Part shown: one piece after another, positions 1-7,926 of the stretch
How the letters are laid out: each line of letters begins with the position of its first letter
Numbering within the stretch: the stretch's first letter is position 1
Source: Stomatobaculum sp. F0698
GTDB taxonomy: Bacteria; Bacillota; Clostridia; Lachnospirales; Lachnospiraceae
Reading direction: 5' to 3'
DNA length: 64,000 nt
NCBI RefSeq assembly: GCF_030644385.1
Contig: NZ_CP130060.1
Span: forward strand, 1,488,001 to 1,552,000
The notes under the pieces: model-generated
Database searches by the model: none
What the model was told of the DNA's origin: nothing
The model's input: the letters and a program-made list of their open reading frames with translations, nothing else
Position numbers and translations under genes: made by a program

Positions 1-912
1 CTCTGGAAGACCATCATTGCGAGCGCAAAGACGGTCATCTTTGAAATCAACGAGCACCTTCCCTTCCTGCCGGGTGTCGACGGCTCCAACCTCTGCCGCC
101 TCGATGAAGCGGATATGGTTGTCGAGGGCACGCACACGCCGCTGCCCGAGCGGAATTACCGTGCGCCTTCGGAGATTGACCAAAGAATTGCGGAACTCGT
201 GGTAAACGAAATTCCGGACGGTGCCGTGCTCTCGCTCGGTGTCGGCACGGTTCCCTTTGCGATTGCCTCCGCTCTCGCGGACTCCGATAAAAAAGATCTC
301 GGCTGCCACACCGGCACCATCAGCGACGCCTATCGGAAGCTCTACCTCGCGGGTAAGCTCACGAATGCCCGCAAGGAATTCGACACCGGCCTCAGCAGCT
401 TTAACCTTGCGATGGGCAGCGCTGCCTTCTATGACTGGCTCCGGGAGAATCCTGAGCTCTTCCGCCCGGATTCCGTCGACTACATTCACGATCCGCTCCG
501 CATCGCGAAGCTTAGCCGCGTCATCAGCATCAACGGCGGCGTGCAGGTGGATCTCATGGGACAGGAAAACGCAGAATCCGCAAACGGCATGCAGCTCTCG
601 GGCATAGGCGGCCAGATGGACTTTCTGGAGGGCGCGTTCCGCTCGGAGGGCGGTTGCGGCTACATCTGCCTCAATTCCTCCCGCCTCACGAAGGACGGCG
701 TGCGGAAATCGAACATTCTCCCCTTTATTCCGGGCGGCAGCACGGTCTCCGCGCCGCGCACGCTGATTGAGGCGGTCGCAACGGAGTACGGCATTGCCCA
801 CATCGCGGGAAAGAGTCTCGCCGAGCGCCGTGAGGCCATGATTGCGATTGCACACCCCGATTTCCGCGATGCACTCCGCAGCGAGAAACCGGATCTCTCG
901 CTCTTTCTCTGA
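1..912 (+). CDS. Acetyl-CoA hydrolase/transferase family CoA-transferase (5'-truncated by window edge)
   Basis: The frame is open from base 1, so this is the C-terminal ~303 residues of a longer gene; a normal family member is about 430-440 residues. The segment GIGGQMDF followed by a glycine-rich stretch is the conserved core of the ACH1/Cat1/AbfT family (butyryl-CoA:acetate or 4-hydroxybutyrate CoA-transferase). The glutamate in NAES at about 574-576 fits the catalytic residue that carries the CoA thioester in this family. These cytoplasmic enzymes move CoA between short-chain acids in butyrate-type fermentation. The exact acyl substrate cannot be read from this fragment. The antiporter gene begins 24 bases after the stop, in the same direction. 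Confidence 0.85.
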   Translation, partial: LWKTIIASAKTVIFEINEHLPFLPGVDGSNLCRLDEADMVVEGTHTPLPERNYRAPSEIDQRIAELVVNEIPDGAVLSLGVGTVPFAIASALADSDKKDLGCHTGTISDAYRKLYLAGKLTNARKEFDTGLSSFNLAMGSAAFYDWLRENPELFRPDSVDYIHDPLRIAKLSRVISINGGVQVDLMGQENAESANGMQLSGIGGQMDFLEGAFRSEGGCGYICLNSSRLTKDGVRKSNILPFIPGGSTVSAPRTLIEAVATEYGIAHIAGKSLAERREAMIAIAHPDFRDALRSEKPDLSLFL

Positions 913-936
913 CGCGGGCGCAAAGGAACCCTGCTC

Positions 937-2583
937 ATGAATGTAAACCTGCTGCTGATCACACTGATTATTTTTTCCTGCATCTTCTTCAATAAAATCT
1001 CGTTCCGTTTCGGCATTCCGACCCTCTTTGTCTTTATACTCCTCGGAATGGCCTTCGGGACCGACGGCTTTGCGCGCATTTCCTTTGATAACTTTGCGCT
1101 CTCGGAGACCGTGTGCTCCGTTGCCCTGATCTTCATCATGTTTTACGGCGGTTTCGGCACCAATTGGAAAATGGCGCGCCCGGTGGCGCGCCAATCCATA
1201 CTGCTATCAACGGCGGGCGTGTTTCTGACCGCCCTGTTTCTCGGGCTCTTCCTCTTTCTGCTGCTGCGGCGCGAGCTCTGGCTCTGCTTTTTGACCGGCT
1301 CCGCGCTTGCCAGCACGGACGCGGCCTCCGTCTTCTCGGTGCTGCGCTCCCGGAAACTGGACTTAAAAGAGAACACAGCTTCTATTCTCGAACTTGAGAG
1401 CGGAAGTAACGACCCCATTGCCTATATGCTGACCCTGGTCTGCCTTTCCTTTTTGACCGGCGAGGCCGATGTCGGCAGCATACTCCGCCTCTTGACCGCG
1501 CAGCTTGTCTTCGGCATCGCAATCGGCGTGCTCTGCGGCCTTCTGTCCTACCGCATTTTAAAGAGCGTTTCTTTTGAGGTAGACGGTTTCGACGTGATTT
1601 TTATCGCCGGCATCGCCCTCTTCTCCTACGCGCTCTCCGCGGCGCTCGGCGGAAACGGCTATCTCTCGACCTATCTGACCGGCATCATCCTCGGAAATGT
1701 GAAGATGAGCGACAAGAAGAACATTGTCCACTTCTTTGACGGCTTGACCGGTCTCATGCAGATTGCGGTCTTTTTCCTGCTCGGCCTGCTCGCTACGCCC
1801 TCACTGCTTCCGGGCGTCCTGATGTCCGCAGTTTCGGTGTTTCTGTTCCTCACCCTGATTGCGCGCCCGCTTGCGGTAAAACTTCTGCTCCTGCCGTTCC
1901 GCGCGAGCAAGGGACAGGGCCGCCTGATTTCCTTTGCGGGTCTCCGCGGTGCCTCCTCGATTGTCTTTGCGATTATGGCGGTGCAAACCTTAAAGAGCGA
2001 CACGCGCTTCTTTCACATTATCTTCTTTGTCGTTCTCTTATCCCTCCTGGTGCAGGGCAGTCTCCTGCCCTTTGCGGCGCAACGCTTCGATATGATCGAC
2101 TTAAGCAACGATGTCATGAAGACCTTCACCGACTACAGCGAAGAACTGCCGGTACAGTTCATTCAGCTCACACTCGCCGAGGACAATGAGTGGGTCGGTA
2201 AGCATATCTCCGAGCTCTCCCTGCCGCTCCAGTTTCTCTTCCTCTTGATTGTGCGAGAGGATAAAAAGCTGGTTCCGAAGGGCACCACCTTGCTCGAGGC
2301 AGGCGACTCTCTGATTCTCTGTGCCCCCGCGGTGCAGACGAAAAACGCCATGCAGCTCTCGGAGATCGAGATCGACAAGTCGAGCGAATATCTCCACCGC
2401 CATATTCGGGACATAAAATTACCGCGCGGAGAGATTATTTTCCTCATCCAACGCGGTAATCAAAGTATTATTCCGAACGGTCAAACCGAGATTCTTGAGG
2501 GCGATACCCTAATGCTCACACGCCTCAAAGAGAAGGAGCGCTCGCCTCACTCACCGTCAAGAGTTCTGACATCAGGGCAATGA
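937..2583 (+). CDS. K+/H+ (or Na+/H+) antiporter, CPA1 NhaP2/CvrA type with two TrkA-C domains
   Basis: The 548-residue protein starts with about twelve hydrophobic segments (residues 1-380) typical of the CPA1 cation/proton exchangers; the stretch around GSALASTDAASVF matches the conserved mid-membrane acidic motif. The cytoplasmic tail carries two TrkA-C-like modules, roughly residues 400-460 and 470-535, each ending in an LLEAGDSLIL-type strand. Such domains bind regulatory ligands in NhaP2/CvrA-type K+ antiporters. AAAGGA lies upstream of the ATG. The 3' end overlaps the convergent CutC-fusion gene by 59 bases. The ion specificity is inferred from family resemblance only. Confidence 0.85.
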   Translation: MNVNLLLITLIIFSCIFFNKISFRFGIPTLFVFILLGMAFGTDGFARISFDNFALSETVCSVALIFIMFYGGFGTNWKMARPVARQSILLSTAGVFLTALFLGLFLFLLLRRELWLCFLTGSALASTDAASVFSVLRSRKLDLKENTASILELESGSNDPIAYMLTLVCLSFLTGEADVGSILRLLTAQLVFGIAIGVLCGLLSYRILKSVSFEVDGFDVIFIAGIALFSYALSAALGGNGYLSTYLTGIILGNVKMSDKKNIVHFFDGLTGLMQIAVFFLLGLLATPSLLPGVLMSAVSVFLFLTLIARPLAVKLLLLPFRASKGQGRLISFAGLRGASSIVFAIMAVQTLKSDTRFFHIIFFVVLLSLLVQGSLLPFAAQRFDMIDLSNDVMKTFTDYSEELPVQFIQLTLAEDNEWVGKHISELSLPLQFLFLLIVREDKKLVPKGTTLLEAGDSLILCAPAVQTKNAMQLSEIEIDKSSEYLHRHIRDIKLPRGEIIFLIQRGNQSIIPNGQTEILEGDTLMLTRLKEKERSPHSPSRVLTSGQ

Positions 2584-5500
2584 GCCCGACCCGGTAGCCT
2601 GCCGCTGAGAAAATCGCGCAGTCACGGCCGCGACGCAAAATGCTGAGCGGCAACTGACCGGGTTCCAGGAAGAGCTTACGCGCCAGGACTTCCTCCTGTG
2701 CATCGTAATCAGCCGGGCAGGAAAATGCTTCGGGGAACAGGCTCTTCAGTATCTTACAACTTCCTCTCTCTGCCGCATCTGCCTCTCTGAGGTAGAAGCG
2801 CAGGGAGAGTTTTTTTTGCGCGCAGAGCGCCTTCAGGGACTCTGTCTCCGCAAGAATTTCATTTGCGATGTGCTCACTCGGCTCTTCGCCCGGCGCCATG
2901 AAAAACTCCATGGTAAACGGGGTCTCGTAGCCCTGCCCGCCGATTTCCGGAATGATGATTTTGCCGAGCAATTCCTCTGCCGTCACCTCCGGGAAGCCGA
3001 GCACAAGCGCTTTTTCTTCGCCGCCCGTAAGGCGGAAGGCCACGCGCTTTCCGTAGGCATTTCCGTTCGGCAGGCGCTTCTCGGTGAATAGCTCATACTC
3101 GCCGTCCGGCAGAAGCAGGGTAAGCGTATTCTCTTCCCACTGCTTCTTCTCAAGGTCCAGCTCCTTCCCGTCTCGGTAGAGCGTCCAGTGCTGCTCGTAG
3201 CGGAGCTCACCCTCCGGCTTCCTAAGCGTGAGATGATTTCTCGCCGCATCCGCCTCCCGGAAGGGACGAAAATCGCCGTCCTCAAAATAGAGCGGAGCGC
3301 CGTCCTCATTTCTAAGCTTCACCGGAATGCCGCTGCCTCTTAAGCGACGGAGGGCCGCGAGGGCCTCTACATCGCTGCAGTCGGCGCTCGCAAGGCGTGC
3401 TGTCAGTGCCTTCCGCTCAGCTGTGCTGAGCTCCTCTTCGCCGCGGAAACGGCAGAGCGGCTCAAGGCCGAAGCGCTCCGGCAGTACGCCCTCCAAGAAG
3501 GCGCGTGCCGAAAGGCTTCCGACATGGCTGATGGCAGCCTGAAATTCCGGCTCAAGTAAATCCTCTCTTAAGTCTATTCTGTCTTTTTCGGAGAGCGAGG
3601 CCACAAAGGCATTCCGATACATGCGCTCTTCCTGCGAACTTGCACGCTCCAAAAAGGCACGGGTACGGTCGCGGCGCGCGGCGCGCTTTGCCTTAAGCTT
3701 TTCATTGCAGCGCGCATACTTTTCGCGGCCGAGCGCCTGCTCTTCCGCGGTCTGCTTCGGCGCACTGCGGGAACCGTTCGGCGCAAAGAAGCGGTATTCT
3801 TGCTCCTCTGCCTCTTCTTTGCACTCGCGCTCCGCGATGCGAAGCTCTCCGGCGCGGAGATCCGCCATGACAGCCTTATTTTTTCCGGGATGACGGAAGC
3901 GGACATACACACTGCCCTTTCCGAGGGAGACCGTCTTTTCGACGCCCGCCTCCGGCTTGTACATCGAGATGGGGCGTATGCCCGCGCTGTTTAAGAGACA
4001 AAGCTCCACGAGCTCCGCATCTTCCGCCTGAATTCTGAGTTTCACGGGATCCGCGTAGCGCGCAAGCTGATTTAAGTAGAGAACACCGTTCTGACCGCCG
4101 AGAATTTCTTCTCCCGCGAGGGTCGCACGATCCAGTGCCGTGTCGGCCTGAGGGGTCAGCGGGTAATAGCGGGCGTGCACAAGCATGGCGCGTGCCGCCG
4201 CCGCGATGAACCAGCCGTTGTCATCCTTCTCCGTGGGCTCGCAGGCACCCGCAAAGTGCCAAGCGCCGTCCACCCAATACTCAACCCAGGCGTGATTGTC
4301 CTCGCAGTGCGCCCACCAGGGTGCATAGACCTGGCGTGCCGGAATGCCGACCGCGCGAAGCGCATTGACATAGAAAACCGACTCCTCACCGCAGCGCCCC
4401 TGCCCGGACTCCAAAAAGCCCGCCGCGGAAATGGTTCTGCCGTCGCTCGACACATAGCTGCCCTCGGAAGCGCAAGCATAGTTCACCGCGCGCGCCAGCG
4501 CTGCTCCGGTCAGTGTCTCCTCGCCCTGTTCCGCTAAGTGAGCGGCAATGCAGTTTGCGAGCTTTTCCCGCACCGGGCGGAGCTCCTCGTTGTTGACGCG
4601 CGGCAAAAGGACATACTGGAGGAAGTAGCTCTCCGGCAGTGCTTTTACTTCCGCCCGCGCGCGGTAAAGCGCAAGCGCCGGTCGAAGGAAGGAAAGCAAG
4701 GTCTCGGGCGAAAAGTCATAGCCGCAGAGATCGCTCTCCGGAAGCAGCGCATAATAGTAGCGGAGCGCCGTTTTCTCAGCGCTTGTCAATGTTCCCGCTG
4801 CGGCAACGCTCGCGCGGTAGCCCGCCCGGAGTGCTTCGCTTTTTTTGAGGCGCGCAAAGAAGGCAGCATCAATCTCTCGCTCCGTTTCCGCAGAGGGACG
4901 CCAATCAGATGGATTCCGTTCGCGGTCCAGGCGCTTAAGCACTTCTCTCGCCGCTTTCACCTTCTCTAAAGAAGTATAGCTCCGGCTGTACTCACTGAAG
5001 CCCGGAAGCCCCATGGAGACCCCCTCTCTCCGAAACTGCATGGGGCTCTCCTCGTTTACCTTGCCGGACATATGATACGAGAGTATCCCGGTCTCTCGGT
5101 AAAGCGCCTCGATTTTTTCCGCCGAGACACCGGAACCCGCCATAAGACGAAGGCTCTTTGCCTCCTGCGCGAGAGAGGCTAGAGCTGCGACGCCCTCTTC
5201 AGCGGTATTTGCCTGACCGGAAGTCAGAATGCGCGCTATCCCAAGTTCCTCCGCTGTCCGAAGCGCCTCCAGGGGATCTTTGCAGAGATCAAAGCAGCGG
5301 TGCAGCGTGATCGGCCGCCCGCCGCAGTGCTTCATGAGTTCCGCAATGCGCTCACGGTCTAAGCTTCCGTCGGGTTTCAGCATCCCGAGCACAAACCCAT
5401 CCGCCCCGGCCGCCGCAAAGCGCTCTGCCTCCGTTTCGAGCTCACGGCACTCTTCCTCCGTATAGCAGAAATCGCCGAAACGCGGACGCAGCATGACAAA

Positions 5501-5683
5501 GAGCGGCAGCGTGACCCGCTTTCTCAGTTCCAAAAATAAGCCGAAACTCGGCGTGATGCCACCGATCTCTAAGCTCCCGCAGAGTTCCAGACGGTCCGCG
5601 CCGCCCGCTTCCGCAGCGATGCCGGATGCCACGCTGTCCACGCATACTTCCAGTTCCAAGCCCCTATTCTCGTTCTCCTGCAC
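2525..5683 (-). CDS. CutC-family TIM barrel fused to a transglutaminase-like protein
   Basis: A single ORF of about 1,050 residues. Residues ~10-205 match the CutC fold (copper homeostasis family): LEVCVDS, then GADRLELC, FVMLRPR, ITLHRCFD and ILTSGQ in the expected order. From about residue 250 the protein becomes a transglutaminase-like enzyme. A candidate Cys-His-Asp triad is visible as GRCGEES (Cys near residue 434), DNHAWVEYW (His near 469) and KDDNGWF (Asp near 492), followed by a long beta-rich tail with no recognised domain. The open frame allows a GTG at 5698, but GGAGG sits 8 bases before a second GTG at 5681-5683, so the latter is the chosen start. No signal peptide is visible, so it is probably cytoplasmic. 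Copper binding and cross-linking activity are both unproven. Confidence 0.75.
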   Translation of the reverse strand: MQENENRGLELEVCVDSVASGIAAEAGGADRLELCGSLEIGGITPSFGLFLELRKRVTLPLFVMLRPRFGDFCYTEEECRELETEAERFAAAGADGFVLGMLKPDGSLDRERIAELMKHCGGRPITLHRCFDLCKDPLEALRTAEELGIARILTSGQANTAEEGVAALASLAQEAKSLRLMAGSGVSAEKIEALYRETGILSYHMSGKVNEESPMQFRREGVSMGLPGFSEYSRSYTSLEKVKAAREVLKRLDRERNPSDWRPSAETEREIDAAFFARLKKSEALRAGYRASVAAAGTLTSAEKTALRYYYALLPESDLCGYDFSPETLLSFLRPALALYRARAEVKALPESYFLQYVLLPRVNNEELRPVREKLANCIAAHLAEQGEETLTGAALARAVNYACASEGSYVSSDGRTISAAGFLESGQGRCGEESVFYVNALRAVGIPARQVYAPWWAHCEDNHAWVEYWVDGAWHFAGACEPTEKDDNGWFIAAAARAMLVHARYYPLTPQADTALDRATLAGEEILGGQNGVLYLNQLARYADPVKLRIQAEDAELVELCLLNSAGIRPISMYKPEAGVEKTVSLGKGSVYVRFRHPGKNKAVMADLRAGELRIAERECKEEAEEQEYRFFAPNGSRSAPKQTAEEQALGREKYARCNEKLKAKRAARRDRTRAFLERASSQEERMYRNAFVASLSEKDRIDLREDLLEPEFQAAISHVGSLSARAFLEGVLPERFGLEPLCRFRGEEELSTAERKALTARLASADCSDVEALAALRRLRGSGIPVKLRNEDGAPLYFEDGDFRPFREADAARNHLTLRKPEGELRYEQHWTLYRDGKELDLEKKQWEENTLTLLLPDGEYELFTEKRLPNGNAYGKRVAFRLTGGEEKALVLGFPEVTAEELLGKIIIPEIGGQGYETPFTMEFFMAPGEEPSEHIANEILAETESLKALCAQKKLSLRFYLREADAAERGSCKILKSLFPEAFSCPADYDAQEEVLARKLFLEPGQLPLSILRRGRDCAIFSAAGYRVGLIALMSELLTVSEASAPSL

Positions 5684-5707
5684 TTCTTTTTCCTCCACCG
5701 GATGTTG

Positions 5708-5926
5708 TTAACGCAAGAACATGAAAAACAACGCGAGTATCCCGGCAATCACCACCACGGCGCCTGCCAGAAGGCTCACGCCGAAACCGATAATCCCGAT
5801 TGCCGCGAGCAATATGTAGCCGATCACGCCAAAGGTAAGGCTGAGCGCCTTGCCGATGATGCGAAACAAAAGTCCCGTACCCTTTAAGATGAGCCACATG
5901 AGCAAAGCAAAAATTAAAAACGGCAT
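5708..5926 (-). CDS. Small two-helix membrane protein
   Basis: A 72-residue protein, almost entirely hydrophobic: an N-terminal helix (MPFLIFALLMWLIL), a short basic break, then a glycine-rich pair of helices ending in LFFMFLR. It sits 24 bases upstream of the CutC fusion and 15 bases downstream of the CmpB-type membrane protein, so the three are probably one operon. No family is recognised. Its length, clean start and tight spacing make it more likely real than spurious. Confidence 0.6.
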   Translation of the reverse strand: MPFLIFALLMWLILKGTGLLFRIIGKALSLTFGVIGYILLAAIGIIGFGVSLLAGAVVVIAGILALFFMFLR

Positions 5927-5941
5927 AGTTCCTCCCTTCTC

Positions 5942-7258
5942 CTACGACTCCAGAAACTTCATATTCGGCCAGAGTTTCCCGACCCTTTCTTCCGGATAAT
6001 AGCGGTCTATGAATTTCTCCACGACATTTGTCGCCTCGGGCTTTGTAAGCCTCGCATGGGCGCGCACCATGACGGCCGCCGTGACCAGCATATCACAAGT
6101 TAAGAATATCGCGATGCCCCAACTGAGCACCAGTCCGAGCACCGGCGTAATCCGCTGAATTTGTGCGGAAATCGGCGGGTAGGCGTAGCGAAGCCAGAGT
6201 AGCGAGAGCAAGCCCCAGAATACCATAAAGGGCACATTGGTTCTCCCGTCTATGTTCAGCGGGATATGACTGTAGTCCCAGAACTTCATGCCGAAAAAGG
6301 CCTCGGTAAAGACCGAGCAGAGATATTCAAAGGCCCCGCCGAAGAAAAAGCCGGCAAAGAAGATGCTCAAATTATTTTTCTTTTCGACCCGGGATAATAC
6401 CAGGGTCAATACGACCGCTCCGAGGCCCCAGACAATGCTGAACGGGCCAAGCACCAGACTGGAACGCCGCATCCAAATTCCCGCCGTAAAAAAGACATAA
6501 AAGGTCTCGATGACATCGCCGAGCATGGCACAGAGAAACAGCATCCAAACCAGTTTTCCGAAGCTGATACCCTCCGCAAAGACCACACCCTGCGCGCGGA
6601 GTTCCCGCTCCGCAGCCTCAATGCCGCCGCTCTCGGTCTGCCGAAGCGAAGGATACACACGGTACACCCTGTCCCAGAGATGCGCGGAAAGCCGCTCTCC
6701 GAGTTTCATCTTATGCGCCTGCAGAAACTGCCGCTCCGCAGAGTCCGTGACATAGCGCGCCAAGACAGCCACCAGCACGAGGTCGCTGAGCAAAAGAAGC
6801 ATCAACACCCCGGCAATGATGCGCAGCGCAAGTACGGGCAGCAGGGAAATCAGCGAAAAGAGCAGGGGCTGCACGACGATTAACAGGGATTCATAGATTG
6901 CGCTGAGTCCGAGCGCCCATAATAAGCGCAGCATAAAATTGGGTCGCAGTTTGATTCTGCCGAGCGCAGAGCGTTTTTTCCGGAGTAAGTGCTCCGCAAA
7001 AAACTCGGAGAGATATCCGATTGCCAAGGTCTGCACCAAACCGAACAAAAAGCGTGAACGCTCCGGCATCTCCCCGCTACTCACCAGAATCAAATTTGCC
7101 ATGGCCGCACCGTGCGTTAGGAGCAGCGGCAAATCCAGAATGCCGCAGTTTACGAAGCGCTGTTTTTTGAGGCTGAAAAATAAGGTTTCCAGTACCCACG
7201 CCGCAAAGGCGTAGAAAAAGAAATACAGCACCAAATCCGTGCCGCCGAATAATCTCAT
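5942..7258 (-). CDS. Putative ABC-transporter permease-like membrane protein (CmpB/PF06541 type)
   Basis: 438 residues with about ten predicted membrane helices. Two internally similar halves are visible: the pattern YFFFYAFAAWVLETLFFSL near the start recurs as GFFFGGAFEYLCSVFTEAFF near residue 310, followed by a WDYSHIPLNIDGR motif typical of the family annotated as CmpB-like ABC permeases. GAGGG lies 6 bases before the ATG. No ATPase gene is adjacent, and transport activity for this family is not established. It leads the operon that continues into the small membrane protein and the CutC fusion. Confidence 0.65.
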   Translation of the reverse strand: MRLFGGTDLVLYFFFYAFAAWVLETLFFSLKKQRFVNCGILDLPLLLTHGAAMANLILVSSGEMPERSRFLFGLVQTLAIGYLSEFFAEHLLRKKRSALGRIKLRPNFMLRLLWALGLSAIYESLLIVVQPLLFSLISLLPVLALRIIAGVLMLLLLSDLVLVAVLARYVTDSAERQFLQAHKMKLGERLSAHLWDRVYRVYPSLRQTESGGIEAAERELRAQGVVFAEGISFGKLVWMLFLCAMLGDVIETFYVFFTAGIWMRRSSLVLGPFSIVWGLGAVVLTLVLSRVEKKNNLSIFFAGFFFGGAFEYLCSVFTEAFFGMKFWDYSHIPLNIDGRTNVPFMVFWGLLSLLWLRYAYPPISAQIQRITPVLGLVLSWGIAIFLTCDMLVTAAVMVRAHARLTKPEATNVVEKFIDRYYPEERVGKLWPNMKFLES

Positions 7259-7294
7259 GCTTTTCCCTCACGACGCTCCCGGGGAGTCGCCGCT

Positions 7295-7326
7295 GTCAAA
7301 AAAGCTGCGGCTTTGACCCCGCAGCT
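7295..7326 (-). terminator. Intrinsic terminator of the flavin reductase gene
   Basis: On the minus strand an 8-bp perfect stem (AGCTGCGG / CCGCAGCT, 7303-7310 with 7319-7326) is followed by a run of six T. It lies just after the stop at 7332-7334. Confidence 0.85.
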
Positions 7327-7331
7327 CTCTC

Positions 7332-7889
7332 TCATTTTTTCAGTGCCAGACCGTCGTGATACGCCTTGCCGACCACCGGTCCGATCACGCGGTAGCTCAT
7401 GCTCGAAATGTCAAACATGATGGGGCGCAGCTTATCGTAATCCACCTTGCCGTCCGTTAAGACCGCTTCGTCCGCCTGCATCGCCACAATCTCGCCGACC
7501 AAAAGGCCGGTCTCATCGCTGTAACTTTTCACCCTGCACTCTAAGGTGACCGGATACTCTTCGATGACAGGCGCGTTCACATGCGCGCTCTTCCTCACAT
7601 GGCAGCCCGCTTTTTCGATTTTATTGATCTTGTTGCCGCTCTCGATGCCGAAATAATCGGAGATGACCACCGTGCTCTCGGTTGCAAAGGCGACCGTAAA
7701 GCCGCCGGTCTTCTTTAAATTATCCGTGGTCTTATGCTTTGCGAGCTGTATCGTAATTTCCCCGTAGTCACTCTGCATGCCCCAGGCTGCGTTCATCGCA
7801 TTCGGGACACCGTTCTCATCGTAAGTTCCGATAATAAATACGGCCTCCGGTGTGATAATCGACTGTTTTGCACTGAATTCCCGCTGCAT
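7332..7889 (-). CDS. Flavin reductase-like (flavoredoxin) protein
   Basis: 185 residues covering the flavin reductase-like split-barrel FMN-binding domain. IGTYDENGVPNAMNAAW near the start and HKTTDNLKKTGGFTVAFA around residues 50-70 match the flavoredoxin/DIM6 group, which bind FMN and pass electrons between NAD(P)H, flavin and other proteins. The tail ending in a GKAYHDGL-like segment is also typical. It has its own terminator, and 37 bases separate it from the helicase gene upstream. Physiological partner unknown. Confidence 0.8.
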   Translation of the reverse strand: MQREFSAKQSIITPEAVFIIGTYDENGVPNAMNAAWGMQSDYGEITIQLAKHKTTDNLKKTGGFTVAFATESTVVISDYFGIESGNKINKIEKAGCHVRKSAHVNAPVIEEYPVTLECRVKSYSDETGLLVGEIVAMQADEAVLTDGKVDYDKLRPIMFDISSMSYRVIGPVVGKAYHDGLALKK

Positions 7890-7926
7890 ATGCCTTTCCT
7901 TTCCGAGCGCCCGACATGGGCTTCTC

